From the NCBI GenBank assembly GCA_029891385.1, contig CM057227.1:59211567-59275566 (forward strand): a stretch of 64,000 bases of DNA. Direction: 5' to 3'. Source of the DNA: Erythroxylum novogranatense. Lineage: Eukaryota; Streptophyta; Magnoliopsida; Malpighiales; Erythroxylaceae. Below are positions 44,661 to 55,730 of this stretch, piece after piece. The position numbers were made by a program, and so were the translations under genes. Below the pieces are notes generated by a model that did no database searches, was not told the DNA's origin, and saw nothing but the letters and a program-made list of their open reading frames with translations. Each line of letters opens with the position of its first letter. Within the stretch, counting starts at the first letter, position 1.

Positions 44661-45214
44661 ATATGCCGCGATGAAAAATGGTAGAAACTCAATTTCCACA
44701 ATCACCAAGTTTAAAATTTTAATAGTATGCATAATTGACTAACACAAACATTTAAATGGCCAAATTGGAGCACAAACAAGAAGAAAAAAGCGAGAAAAGC
44801 TCCCCCACACTTAAATAACACATTTTTCTTAATGAAAAAGAATCAGAACATAATCACAATCATAAGAGGAACAAGACAGGAGATAAAGAGTAACGACAGT
44901 AAGAGACAAAAAGGGAATTTTATTGGAATGTGAAACTACTGATGAAAGTAAAAATATAGCTAGCTACCTACTGAGATGGTTCTCCCCCACACTTGGTAAG
45001 AAAAATAGTACACCAAAAGAAAATATAACTAGGCAAAGATCAAAAGTAAATAAACAAGTGAAGGAGAGAAGGAACCTGATATTTTTGGCGGTTTGTGGTT
45101 CTCATGATAGAGTTTCAAGAGGTGTCCATTCATTTTGAGTTGTGTGCCAGTTGCTTCGTGCATAAGCTCTACCATGTCGAAGTTATGCACTTTAGTGACC
45201 AAATATGATCCATC

Positions 45215-46125
45215 CTAACGAGTATTGAATTTTCCATGTTTAAAGGTGAAACGAGCCTTGAATAGTAGGATCTTGTCCCCTTCCTTGAAGCTCTTCCTCT
45301 GAAGAATCTTATCATGCATCAACTTTTTCTTTTCTTTGTATAGGCGTGAATGTTCATATTCCTCTAGCCTTATCTCCTCTAGTTCTTGGAGTTGCAACTT
45401 TCGCTCCATACCGGAAGATTCCAAGTCCATGTTGTATTGCTTAACTGCCCAAAAAACTTTATGCTCCAACTCCATGGGCAAATGACAAGCTTTTTTGTAG
45501 ATCAACCGGTAAGGGGACATGTCGATTGGGGATTTGTAGGCAATGTGATAGGCCTATAGTGCTTCTTCGTGGCAAAGGCTTCAATCTTTCTTTGATGGTT
45601 TTACTATTTTCTCCAAAATGTTCTTTACCTCTCTATTCGAAACTTTAGCTTGACCATTAGTTTGTGGATGGTATGCAGTGGAGGTTTTGTGAGTGATGCC
45701 AAATTTGGAAAACAAGTTACTAATGACCCTATTACAAAAATGTGCCCCTCGATCACTAACCACGGCTTTAGGAATCCCAAATCGGCAAAAAATATTTGAC
45801 TTAAGGAATTTGGATACGGCTTGGGCATCATCTTTTCTAGTAGGAATAGCCTTTATCCATTTAGACACATAGTCAATGGCTAAAAGGATATACATAAAGC
45901 CAAAAGAGGGGGGAAAGGGGCCCATGAAATCAATTCCCCAAACATTAAAGATTTCGCAAAATAATAGAGGTTGTTGTGGCATTTCATGCCGTTTTCCTAA
46001 CCCTCCAAAGCGTTGACATTTGTCACATGACCGGCAAAAGTTGAATGAATCTTTAAAAAGGGTAGTCCAATAAAAACCAGAATCTAAAATTTTCCTAGAT
46101 GTTGTCCTTGCACTGAAATGCCCAG
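45215..46125 (-). pseudogene. Element T pol: integrase (Athila/Tat type)
   Basis: Minus strand. 46125-45983: GLPF and FAGHV, the zinc-finger tail with a Cys-x2-Cys region, broken. 45982-45581: MPQQPLLFCEIFNVWGIDFMGPFPPSFG (first Asp), YVSKWIKAIPT, VSDRGAHFCNRV (second Asp), TSTAYHPQTNGQAKVSNREVK (Glu position lies in the NRE block) and LEKIVK. 45520-45215: [26 protein letters not shown] and [11 protein letters not shown] stop after the KKDW-like segment splits the two main frames. C1 has inserted just upstream of the zinc finger. Confidence 0.9.
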
Positions 46126-46130
46126 CACAA
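46126..46130. other. Left target-site duplication of C1 (CACAA)
   Basis: CACAA directly before TGTTAGAG; repeated exactly at 55726-55730 after the 3' LTR. Confidence 0.95.
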
Positions 46131-47939
46131 TGTTAGAGTAGTGCCCTAAAGGCAATCCCCTTTAGCGCTTTTTGTTCACAGTCATGTACATACTTTATGA
46201 ATAAATAAAGAAAGGCGTGTTTCATTTATTTGATTTTCTTTATGAATTGATATTGATCTTTAATCAAATTAATGAAGTCCATGATATATGACATAGCATG
46301 AAAGAAATTATGATGTGATCATAATCCTGAGATTCCTATCATGTGCAATTATGTCAGTATCTAAATTTTCCCTAGTCATAGGATTAATGAGACTAGACAT
46401 CATTAATCCGGACAGACTAGCATATGTCATACTCCTTAATTGGATCAATCAGTGGATCTCAGAAACTGTAAATATGAGATATTTAGAGTTGACATATGGA
46501 TGCTTACTAGTGGTAGTAAGTTCATTGATGACTCGCCATGAGATCATCACATGGATTTAATGTCGGTGATAATCTCATCATAGCAATGGTGCAAGTATCC
46601 TTAGACTTGAGGTACTCAAGGATATCTTGATACCGATCCTGTGCATTTTGACTCCATTCCTTGTGGCCTTCCGAGGTTACTCATAGGATGGTGCTTGGGT
46701 ACGATTTGAGGTATTCAAGGTAATTGAGTAGCCAATAAAGGATTCATCACTTGGAGAATGTAAGAGATACCACGCCTCTTGTCGATCATTACTTTAAGTC
46801 TCGGCGAGCATGACTATGTCATGAAGAGTGTCTTCATGGACATATAAAGTAATGAGTCCTCGACAGAACCGATTTCACTTGGGCTAGACTTAGTCTAGTA
46901 AGAGTTGACATATTAGCCATACTCATAACCAAGTGGGGTATAGGATGATGAAAGGACTAATTGCACAAGAATTGTCATGGAAGGGTTCAATCATCCGGTT
47001 CGTGATGAATTCATCAAACCGATTACTTTCCGGTCAATTGGGGTCATGATGTGTTGCTAGATACCGCTCATGACTTGCTCAGATTAATTGTTAATCTAAG
47101 TGGCCAACATAACCGGAACCTAAAGGGTCACACGATAAGAGTGTTTCGAGAATCCGAAAATAGTATTGGACCGAGTTCCAATTATGGAGAGCAATCGATT
47201 AAATGGATCCCGATGAGATCGAGATATGTCCCGATGAGATCGCGACATCAATATTGCTAAGAAAGGTTTAGGAGTCAAGTTTGAAGATCGGGCCTGGTAG
47301 CCAAGAGACCGACCCAGTTGGATCGACCTTAGCATTTATATTCTAATTAATTAATTAAGTAAATTAATTAATTAATTATTATATATATATATGCATGTTA
47401 CGTGGAAAGGGAGAGAAGAAGCATGGAAGCTTCTTTATTAAGCTTAGTCATCATTCATTAAATGACTAAATGACAAAAAGCAAAGATGAATGTATAAAGT
47501 GATGTTCGTTGATGGAGGGAGCAAGTCTATACGATGCTCATTTTCTTCATCCTTTGAGAAAGGAATATGGAGAAATTAAAAGAGAGAGGATGGTGATCGT
47601 GGGTTGAAGAAATTGTTTCTAAAACCTAAGGTTCATCATCTTTCATTCAAGCTTTCATCTTCTCCTCCAAGTTTTTGTCATCTCCTCCACGTTGATCCAA
47701 GCTCTCCAGGACAGAGGTAGGGTCTAGCAGCTCTTATTCTGTTCTAGCTATTCCCGGTCAAAAGTGTTTGATCCGTTAGGTTTTCGATCTCTGCGTGGAT
47801 ACCTTTAGAGATAGTCTCTATTGGCTATTCAGTTTGAGGTTTTCATACCGACACCGATCCTGGTTTCGGGAAGGTCCCGGAATAAAATTTTTGTTTCCGC
47901 TGCTGGAACATGTGATGTTCCTCCCGGGATTTTCCCACA
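46131..47939 (+). repeat. C1 5' LTR (1809 bp)
   Basis: TGTTAGAGTAGTGCCC to TTTTCCCACA. Pairs with 53913-55725. Contains an AATT/ATAT microsatellite (about 47339-47396), then the GGAAAGGGAGAGAAG stretch that is the likely transcript-start side. Short ORFs here (46315-46560, 47051-47260) are not coding. Differences from the 3' LTR cluster at CTGG/CAGG words. Confidence 0.95.
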
Positions 47940-47940
47940 G

Positions 47941-47952
47941 TGGTATCAGAGC
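47941..47952 (+). promoter_or_regulatory. Primer-binding site of C1 (initiator Met tRNA)
   Basis: TGGTATCAGAGC two bases after the LTR end CCCACA. Confidence 0.95.
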
Positions 47953-50011
47953 GTCTGGTGTCGTGTATGAAGCTTTAACTGAAGCTAGATCATAAACCCT
48001 AATTGCTTGTGATGTTGTAGCATGCATTCTGTTCAGATTTCGAATTGCTATAGAGATAGGGTTTTCGAAAATTTTCTGCCCAGGATTGTTCATAACATGT
48101 TAGAGAATATGTCTATGAATTTTCAGAATTTATCGATTTGATTTGATATAGTTTTGCTAATTAATTCCCTAAGGTTCCAGATGTTGTTTTGTGAAACACT
48201 CTGTGGACAGGTATGAGTATAAAATTGAGAATAAATTCTAGAAAATTTTTTTTCTGGATTTTCCTTCATCTACATGTCTCTAAGATGTTGGTGAATGTCT
48301 GCGAGAATGGAAATTGGATTTCAAGGTGATTGGATATTTATTCACGAATTTATTCTATACTGTTGGGAATTGCTGTGCTGATGAACACAGATTTTGAATC
48401 GGTTTTGCTATTTTAGTTGACTGAGTTTTTGATGGCCTAAACTCCTGAGAAAATTCAGGTAGTATTTTCAGAACATTTAATAACCTATGTAATTTTCTCA
48501 TGATTTATTGAAATTGTTTCATTGATCATTTCAAGCAATGTACAGAACTGGACAGTTTTGGTGAAAATTGTTGGGACTGTTTTGCTTGGCTTGATTGAGT
48601 TTGCTTTTTCAATTTCAATGCCTTGCAGCATTTTTAATGTGATTAAAAATGTGTTATCTTGATTTAGTATGATTGCCAAATTGAATTGCTTGAATTTGCT
48701 TTTCCAATAATTTTTGAATGCCGAATTGGTCACATTTGTGTCTCGTTAGTATATTTCATTTTCTTGCTTGTTTTGGCCTTCACAATTTTTGTGACAAGTG
48801 CCGGAGTAGTTTTGAGAGTGTATACACTAGCTTGAGATGTTTAGGGTGAGAATTTGGGTGTTCCTAAATTATTTGGATATTTATGAGTTTTGACTCATTT
48901 CAAGCTTTTCATATAGTTTGACTATTTAAGGCATTCATGGATCAATGAATTGTTCATTGATACATCAATTTACAGATATTACCCTAGGTATGATGGTGTT
49001 GAGAATTGGAATTGCATGGATTGAGGAATTAGCCGATTAGAGATTTTAGCATTCTGCTTTGGATAAGGCGACTTGTGCATGGCATAAGTCGACTTGTTCA
49101 AGGTTTTAGTATAAGTCGACTTGTAGCACATTACAAGGCGACTTGTACATCAAGCGAGTGCCATAAGGCTTACTTGTTTCATACAAGTCGACTTGTGTGT
49201 AAGGTAAAGCATAAGGTGACTTGCATTCGATGAAAGTCGACTTGTGACATGCTCAGTTGGATGATGGATGATTATAAGGATTGATTCAATTTGATTGATG
49301 AAACCTAAATCATGCCATATAGTCCTAGCGACTATGATCCTTCACTTGAGTCTAGAGTTTCTAAATCCTCCTTGGTATATGAAAACTAACGCCTTCCATT
49401 AATATGGTAAGAACCAGAGTTCTTATAGGATGGGTTGTTGGGTAAACCCAAGCTCACTCTATACTGGATATGTTCAACCATGAAAATATGATTTTCGATT
49501 AATGGGTTGGTTTTCACTGGAAGCGTTGGTTTGTTGAGTAAACTCAAGGTCAACGTGGACAGAGGCGAAATTGGGTAGCATACATCAGATGTATGCGCAT
49601 CAAAGAGTTGATACCCAATGTAAGTGCATACATCAACAAGTTTGATACAGACGATCGATAGTTGTGTCTAAGATGTAATTGGTATATCTGATACCTCCCG
49701 AGACATAAGGTGGCTTGTTGGTAAACCCAAGGTCATTCTCAATGTCGGTTATCGATGATGCAATTGGTATGTTCGATACCTACCGATTGACCTAAGTCAG
49801 GGCTTGTTGGGTAAACCCAAGGTCATTCTTAGCAATATCGGATATCAACCCACTAGGACATTATGTCACTTTGTTTCTTTGGATTCAGTAATGAGGGTTA
49901 TGGATTCTATGAAACTAGTGGAGCTCTTTTGCATATCATTCAAGTCCTTATGATTATGCAGCTATTCCTATTCTAACATTTTTCCTCTCTATCCGTGTAG
50001 GTTATTTGAAA
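47953..50011 (+). promoter_or_regulatory. C1 leader, about 2 kb, with candidate intron, palindromes and hairpins
   Basis: No long frame. A consensus donor GGACAG/GTATGAG at 48210/48211 and an acceptor with branch-like TTCTAAC (49971), pyrimidine tract and GTGTAG/G at 50000/50001 define a possible 1790-bp U-rich intron ending 11 bases before the gag ATG. Within it are the AAGTCGACTT array (49060-49245) and four copies of a small hairpin (49438-49451, 49534-49547, 49718-49730, 49807-49820). Many upstream ATGs would be removed by splicing. All of this is conserved in C2. Confidence 0.7.
49060..49245 (+). repeat. AAGTCGACTTGT array in C1 leader
   Basis: Eight or so units: AAGGCGACTTGTGCA, AAGTCGACTTGTTCA, AAGTCGACTTGTAGC, AAGGCGACTTGTACA, a damaged AAGGCTTACTTG, AAGTCGACTTGTGTG, AAGGTGACTTGCATT and AAGTCGACTTGTGAC, spaced 20-25 bp. 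The core AAGTCGACTT is self-complementary; the GGCGAC and GGTGAC variants are not. Confidence 0.9.
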
Positions 50012-50830
50012 ATGTCGCCAAGTGTGAATCTTCGTTCGCTTATGGATTCCAACAAGTTAATCGGACCGAATTTTCTTGATCGTTAAGGAATCGAGAATAG
50101 TTCTCGATCCGAAGGTCCAGGATATATCCTAGATTTTCCACTTCCAGATGCACTGTCATCGATGCTTCTGATGATGATCAGAAGGCATATAGTAAGCATC
50201 TAAAGGACAGTGACATGGCGACTTGCATTATGCTTGCGTCGATGTCACCTGAGCTGCGAAGCAGCACGAGTCCATGGATGCTCACACTATAGTTTTTCAT
50301 CTTAGGGAGTCGTTTGACGAGCAAGCTCGGTCCGAAAGGTTCGAGACCTCAAGGCTTCTCTTCACTACTAAGATGGCTCCAGGGACATCTGCTGTGCAGT
50401 ACACCCTCAAGATGAATGGCTATATTGAGAGATTGGCCGTCTTAGGTTTTGCAATGGATCATGAATTAAGTATAGACTTAATTGGTTGATTGTCCGACGC
50501 TTATGCATAGTTCGTGCTAAACTATCGGATGAACCAAATATCCACTACAATACCTGAGCTGATCAATCTGCTCAAGACAGCTGAGCAGACTATCAAGAGT
50601 GATAGTAAGCAAGTGCTGGTGGTTGCTTCTTCATCTTTTGGGTCCAAGAAGAAGAAGAACCCAAAGAAGAAGAAGGCAAAGAAACCAAAGGGAGGCGCCA
50701 TCAAGAAGAAGACCAAAGAAGCTGCCCCAAAAGGAACTTGCTTCCATTGCGGTAAAGATGGCCATTGGGCGCAATTGCAAAGTCTATTCGAGTCATCGAA
50801 GCGAAGAAGGCATCGATGCCTCGACTACTT
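50012..50830 (+). pseudogene. C1 gag, broken
   Basis: ATG at 50012 (MSPSVNLRSLMDSNKL), then in shifted frames NFLDR, VLDFPLPDAL, KDSDMATCIMLASMSPELR and the open stretch 50274-50489 (MDAHTIVFHLRESFDEQARSERFETSRLL...VQYTLKMNGYIERLAVLGFAMDHELSIDLI), the copia gag domain. 50514-50885 continues with INLLKTAEQTI, a Lys-rich KKKNPKKKKAKKPK tail and CFHCGKDGHWA, a zinc knuckle whose last Cys is lost by a 3-4 base deletion relative to C2. Gag would form the particle and bind RNA. Several indels. Confidence 0.88.
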
Positions 50831-51990
50831 CAGTTTGTATGTCATTGAAGTTAATCTTTATCGATCACAACATTTGGGTATTTGATACTAGTTGTGGCTC
50901 ACACATATGTAATGATATGCAGGGCCTCAGGGACAGTAGGCAACTCATGAAGGGAGAAGTAGACCTACGTGTTGGAAATGGAGCAAGAGTTGCTACATTA
51001 GCCGTAGGAACCTATGTTTTGAATCTTCCTACTGGGCTTGTACTGGAATTGGATGATTGTTATTTTGTACCCGTTTTGACAAAGAATATATTGTCTGTTT
51101 CTTGTCTAAATAGAGCTGGATTCCATATGAATTTTAATAGCAATGGTTGTTCTATCAATTCTAATGGAATGCTTTATAGAACTGGTACATTGTGCAATGG
51201 TATTTACATATTAGATATGTCTAATCCAATTTTAAATGTCAATGACACCAAACGGCATAAAAGAGATAATCTAAAGTCAACTTACTTATGGCATTGTCGA
51301 CTTGGCCATATAAATGAGACACGCATCGCTAAACTCCACAAGAGTGGCGCTTTAGGGTCATTTGATTATGAATCATATGACACATGCGAATCTTGTTTAT
51401 TAGGCAAGATGACTAAGTTACCCTTCAAGGAAAGGGTGAACGAGCGATTGAGTATTAGACCTAATACATTCAGATGTATGCGGTCCGATGTCCATCCATG
51501 CCGAAGTGGTTGTCGTTACTTCATTACCTTTATCGATGATTATTCACGATATGGGTACTTGTATCGATGAGATACAAATCAAGTGTTTGAAAAGTTCAAA
51601 CAATTCGAAATGAAGTAGAAACCAGCTTGGTAAAAGTATCAAGGCATTACGATCCGATCGTGGTGGAGAATACTTAGACCAACAGCTTGAGGATTATCTC
51701 GTAGATAATGGCATTTTATCTCAGTGGACTCCTCCTTACACGCAGCAGCATAACGGTGTGGCTGAAAGGAGAAATCGAACCTTGTTGGACATGGTACGAT
51801 CAATGATGGGTTTCGCAAAGTTACCAAAATTGTTTTGGGGGTATGCGCTAGAGACAGCTGTTTACTTGCTAAACAGAGTTCCCTCTGAGACAGTTGATGT
51901 TACTCCATATGAGATGTGGACTAACAGAAAACCTTATCTTTCTCATTTGAAAGTATGGGGTTGTCCCCTTACGTAAGCGGATTGATCGAG
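50831..51990 (+). pseudogene. C1 pol: protease and integrase
   Basis: HNIWVFDTSCGSHICNDMQGL (about 50864-50926) is the copia protease active site (D-T/S-G) with Ser in place of the central Gly (C2 has DTGCGSHIC). A GAG-pre-integrase region follows (VLTKNILSVSCLNRAGF), then the HHCC finger LWHCRLGHINETRIAKLHKSG...CESCLLGKMTK. The core has FITFIDDYSRYGYLY, SDRGGEYLD (about 51655) and QHNGVAERRNRTLLDMVRSMM. Frame breaks occur near 51450-51570 and 51640-51757. 51758-51976 gives the integrase C-terminal side (YETWTNRKP-like). Confidence 0.9.
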
Positions 51991-53100
51991 ATAAGCTTGA
52001 AGCAAAGTCTGACAAGTGTTTATTTGTAGGATATCCTAAAGAGACCATGGGATATCAATTATACCTTGCTGAGGAACAAAAGGTGTTTGTTTCGAAGCAT
52101 GCTGTCTTTTTAGAGAAAGAGTTTCTTCTGCAAGAAGACAGTGGGAGCAAAGTCGAACTTGAAGAAGTTCAAGATGTTCAAACAAGCACGTATCAATCGC
52201 TGAACTCGAGACCGCCACTCATTCAGATGAAGTAATAGCTTCAACCTTCACATTGCACGAAGTTCAGAGGTCAAGAGGATGCGATTGTTCCCTAGAGATA
52301 CGGATTTCGTAAGTGAACAGAATGACGATTGCTCATAGAAGATGATGAGCCTGCTACCTATGAAGAGGTTCAAAAGTTCGAGTCTGAAAAATGGCTTTGT
52401 GCCATGAAAGCGAAATGGATTCCATGTACATAAACCAAGTATGGACTTTGGTTGATGCACCAAGGATAAAACCTATAGGGTGCAAATGGGTTTTCAAGAA
52501 GAAAACCGACATGGATGGTAATGTGATTACCTACAAATCAAGGCTTGGGCCAAAGGATTTCGCCAAAGACAAGGAGTTGACTATGACGAGACCTTCACCC
52601 GTCAGAAGCAATGCTCAAATCCATTCGGATACTCCTAGCCATTACCGCCATTATGATTATGAGATATGGCAATGGATGTGAAGACGACTTTCCTTAACGG
52701 AAATCGGCCGAGGATGTGTACATGACACAACCAGAGGGCTTCACTTCCAAAGATGGAGAAAAGGTATGCAAGCTTCAAAATCCATCTATGGATCAAGCAA
52801 GCATCCAGAGTTGGAACATCCGCTTGATGAGTCAATCAAAGAGTTTGGTTTCTCACAAAATCCGGATGAACACCGTGTGTACAAGAAGGTTAATGGGAAT
52901 GCAATCATTTTCCTTGTGTAGTATGTAGATGACATATCGTTACTCTAAACGATGTCTCATTGATGCAATCGCTAAAATTTGGTTGTCCAAACAATTTGCG
53001 ATGAAAGACCTTGGTGAAGCAACTTATATCCTTGGGATAAAGATCTATAGAGATAGATCAAAGAGGTTGCTTGGTCTTTCACAATCATCGTACATAGACA
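51991..53100 (+). pseudogene. C1 pol: reverse transcriptase
   Basis: Begins after integrase with KVFVSKHAVFLEKEFLLQE (linker), then INQVWTLVDAP (about 52430), [40 protein letters not shown] and the catalytic YVDD at 52922-52933, preceded by a TAG in this copy. Next WLSKQFAMKDLGEATYILGIKIYRDRS. Frames switch at least five times, at points where C2 often reads through. Copia RT makes the cDNA. Confidence 0.9.
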
Positions 53101-53875
53101 AGATGCTAAAGAAGTTTAGCATGGAGCAATCCAAGAGAGGGTTTCTTCCCATTACTCATGGGATAACACTCTCGAAATCTATGTGTCCTAAGACACAAGA
53201 TGAGAGGATTCGCATGGATCAGATCCCGTATGCGTCTGCAGTAGGATCGATCATGTATGCTATGTTATGTACGAGGCCCGATGTATCGTATGCTCGAGTG
53301 TCACGAAAGCGGATACCAATCGGATCTGGTGAGGGTCATCGGGTGGTCGCAAGAATATCCTCAAGTACTTGCGAAGGACTAAGGATGTTTTCTTGATATA
53401 TGGAGATGGAAATCTCAGTGGCGCGGGCATACGGATGCGAGTTTCCAATCTGACAAGGATGACTCCAGATCCCAGTCAGGTTATGTTTTCATGCTAAACG
53501 GCGGAGCGGTCAGTTGGAAGAGTTCCAAACAAGAGACGATCGCGATTCGACCATCGAGGCGAGTACATTCTTTGCATCGAGGCGTGAAAGGAAGTCGTTG
53601 GATCAAGAAGTTCATTTCAACTTGGTGTGGTTCCTAATGTGATGGACCCATACAGTTGTATTGTGACAACAATGGGGCTATTGCTCGAGCAAAAGAACCG
53701 AGGTCTCACCAACGATCTAAACACGCATACTCGCAGATATCATCCGATTCGAGAGATCATTGCTAGAGGTGATGTCGTGATCGAGAGGATTCCCACGAGC
53801 GTAACATTGTCGATCCGCTGATGAAGCCATTGTCACGTAAGAATTTTGATTCTCATGTACTCGCTTATGGTATTA
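53101..53875 (+). pseudogene. C1 pol: RNase H, broken
   Basis: Reads YIDKMLKKFSM, KSMCPKTQDERIRMDQIPYASAVGSIMYAMLCTRPDVSYA in one frame (to 53396). Then, in others, [53 protein letters not shown] and LSRKNFDSH, the standard copia RNase H ending. At least four indels. Pol ends about 40 bp before the polypurine tract. Confidence 0.88.
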
Positions 53876-53901
53876 GATACCAAGGCGATTGGCTTTAGGT
53901 C

Positions 53902-53911
53902 AAGTGGGAGA
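53902..53911 (+). promoter_or_regulatory. Polypurine tract of C1
   Basis: AAGTGGGAGA just before TGTTAGAG; the AAGTGGGAGATTGTTAG junction is the usual copia form. Confidence 0.9.
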
Positions 53912-53912
53912 T

Positions 53913-55725
53913 TGTTAGAGTAGTGCCTAAAGGCAATCCCTTTAGCGCTTTTTGTTCACAAATATGTACATACTTTATGAATAAATAAAGAAAGGCGTGT
54001 TTCATTTATTTGATGTTCTTTATGAATTGATATTGATCTTTAATCAAATTAATGAAGTCCATGATATATGACATAGCATGAAGGAAATTATGATGTGATC
54101 ATAATCCCGAGATTCCTATCATGTGCAATTATGTCAAGATTCAAATTTTCCTAGTCATAGGATTAATGAGACTTGACATCATTAATCCCATGCACTAGCA
54201 TATGTCATACTCCTTAATTGGATCAAGCAAAGGATCTCGAAACTGTAAATATGAGATATTTAGAGTTGACATATGGATGCTTACTAGTGGTGGTAAGTTC
54301 ATTGATGATTCGCCATGAGATCATCACATGGATTTAATGTCGGTGATAATCTCATCATAGCAATGGTGCAAGTATCCTTAGACTTGAGGTACTCAAGGAT
54401 ATCTTGGATACTGATCCTGTACTTTGACTCCATTCCTTGTGGCCTTCCAGAGGTTACTCATAGGATGGTGCTTGGGTACAGTTTGAGGTATTCAAAGGTA
54501 ATTGAGTAGCCAATAAAGGATTCATCACTTCGAGAATGTAAGAGATACTCGCCTTCTTGTCAGGATCATTACTTTAAGTCTCTGGCTAGAGCATGACTAT
54601 GTCATGAAGAGTGTCTTCATGGACATATAAAGTAATGAGTCCTCGACAGAACTGATTTCACTGGGCTAGACTTAGTCTAGTAAGAGTTGACATATTAGCC
54701 ATACTCATAACCAAGTGGGGTATAGGATGATGAAAGGACTAATTGCACAAGAATTGTTCATGGAAGGGTTCGTGATCTGGTTCGTGATGAATTCATCAAA
54801 CCGATTACTTTCCGGTCAATTGGGGGTCATGATGTGTTGCTAGATACCGCTCATGACTTGCTCAGATTAATTGTTAATCTAAGTGGCCAACATAACCGGG
54901 AACCTAAAGGGTCACACGATAAGAGTGTTTCGAGAATCAGAAAATAGATTGGTGAGTTCCAATTATGGAGAGCAATCGATTAAATGGATCCCGATGAGAT
55001 CGAGATATGTCCCGATGAGATCGCGACATCAATATTGCTAAGAAAGGTTTCCGAATCTGCTTTGAAGATCGGGGCCCTAGAGGGTAGGTAGGACCAATTC
55101 AGTTGGGATCGACCTTAGCATTTATATTCTAATTAATTAATTAAGTAAATTAATTAATTAATTATTATATATATATATGCATGTTACGTGGAAAGGGAGA
55201 GAAGAAGCATGGAAGCTTCTTTATTAAGCTTAGTCATCATTCATTAAATGACTAAATGACAAAAAGCAAAGATGAATGTATAAAGTGATGTTCGTTGGTG
55301 GAGGGAGCAAGTCTATACGATGCTCATTTTCTTCATCCTTTGAGAAAGGAATATGGAGAAATTAAAAGAGAGAGGATGGTGATCGTGGGTTGAAGAAATT
55401 GTTTCTAAAACCTAAGGTTCATCATCTTTCATTCAAGCTTTCATCTTCTCCTCCAAGTTTTTGTCATCTCCTCCACGTTGATCCAAGCTCTCCGTGACGT
55501 AGGTAGGGTCTAGCAGCTCTTATTCTCGTCTAGCTATTCCGGGTCAAAAGTGTTTGATCCGTTAGGTTTTCGATCTCTGCGTGGATACCTTTAGAGATAG
55601 TCTCTATTGGCTATTCAGTTTGAGGTTTTCATACCGACACCGGATCCTGGTTTCGGAAGGTCCCGGAATAAAAATTTTGTTTCATTCTTTGGAACATGTG
55701 ATGTTCCTCCCGGGATTTTCCCACA
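53913..55725 (+). repeat. C1 3' LTR (1813 bp)
   Basis: TGTTAGAGTAGTGCC to TTTTCCCACA, followed by TSD CACAA. High identity to the 5' LTR, with small indels. Compared with C2 the 3' copy keeps TCAGGA and TCTGG words that the 5' copy has lost. Confidence 0.95.
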
Positions 55726-55730
55726 CACAA
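55726..55730. other. Right target-site duplication of C1 (CACAA)
   Basis: Exact partner of 46126-46130. Confidence 0.95.

Larger units (their letters stand above)
41849..45214 (-). repeat. Element T: 3' untranslated region and 3' LTR (boundary between them unresolved)
   Basis: Outer end at 41849, minus strand ...CTAAACA, abutting A RNase H. 41870-42000 carries wording common beside LTR ends of Athila/Tat elements (GATTGCAACCTCAGGTCGTCTC on the plus strand). AGTGTGGGGGAG occurs twice on the minus strand (about 44805 and 44990), typical polypurine tracts of this group. I could not place the inner LTR end. Long T- and A-runs (43800-43960) and two CpG-rich clusters are inside. No coding frame is supported. 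Confidence 0.6.
46131..55725 (+). mobile_element. Element C1: full-length Ty1/copia, inserted in T pol
   Basis: 9.6-kb plus-strand element with 5' LTR 46131-47939, primer-binding site 47941, leader of about 2 kb, gag from 50012, pol in the copia order (protease, integrase, RT, RNase H) to about 53870, polypurine tract 53902-53911, 3' LTR 53913-55725, perfect 5-bp TSD CACAA. T pol continues on both sides. Coding frames are interrupted many times by short indels. The clade within copia is not assigned. Confidence 0.95.
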
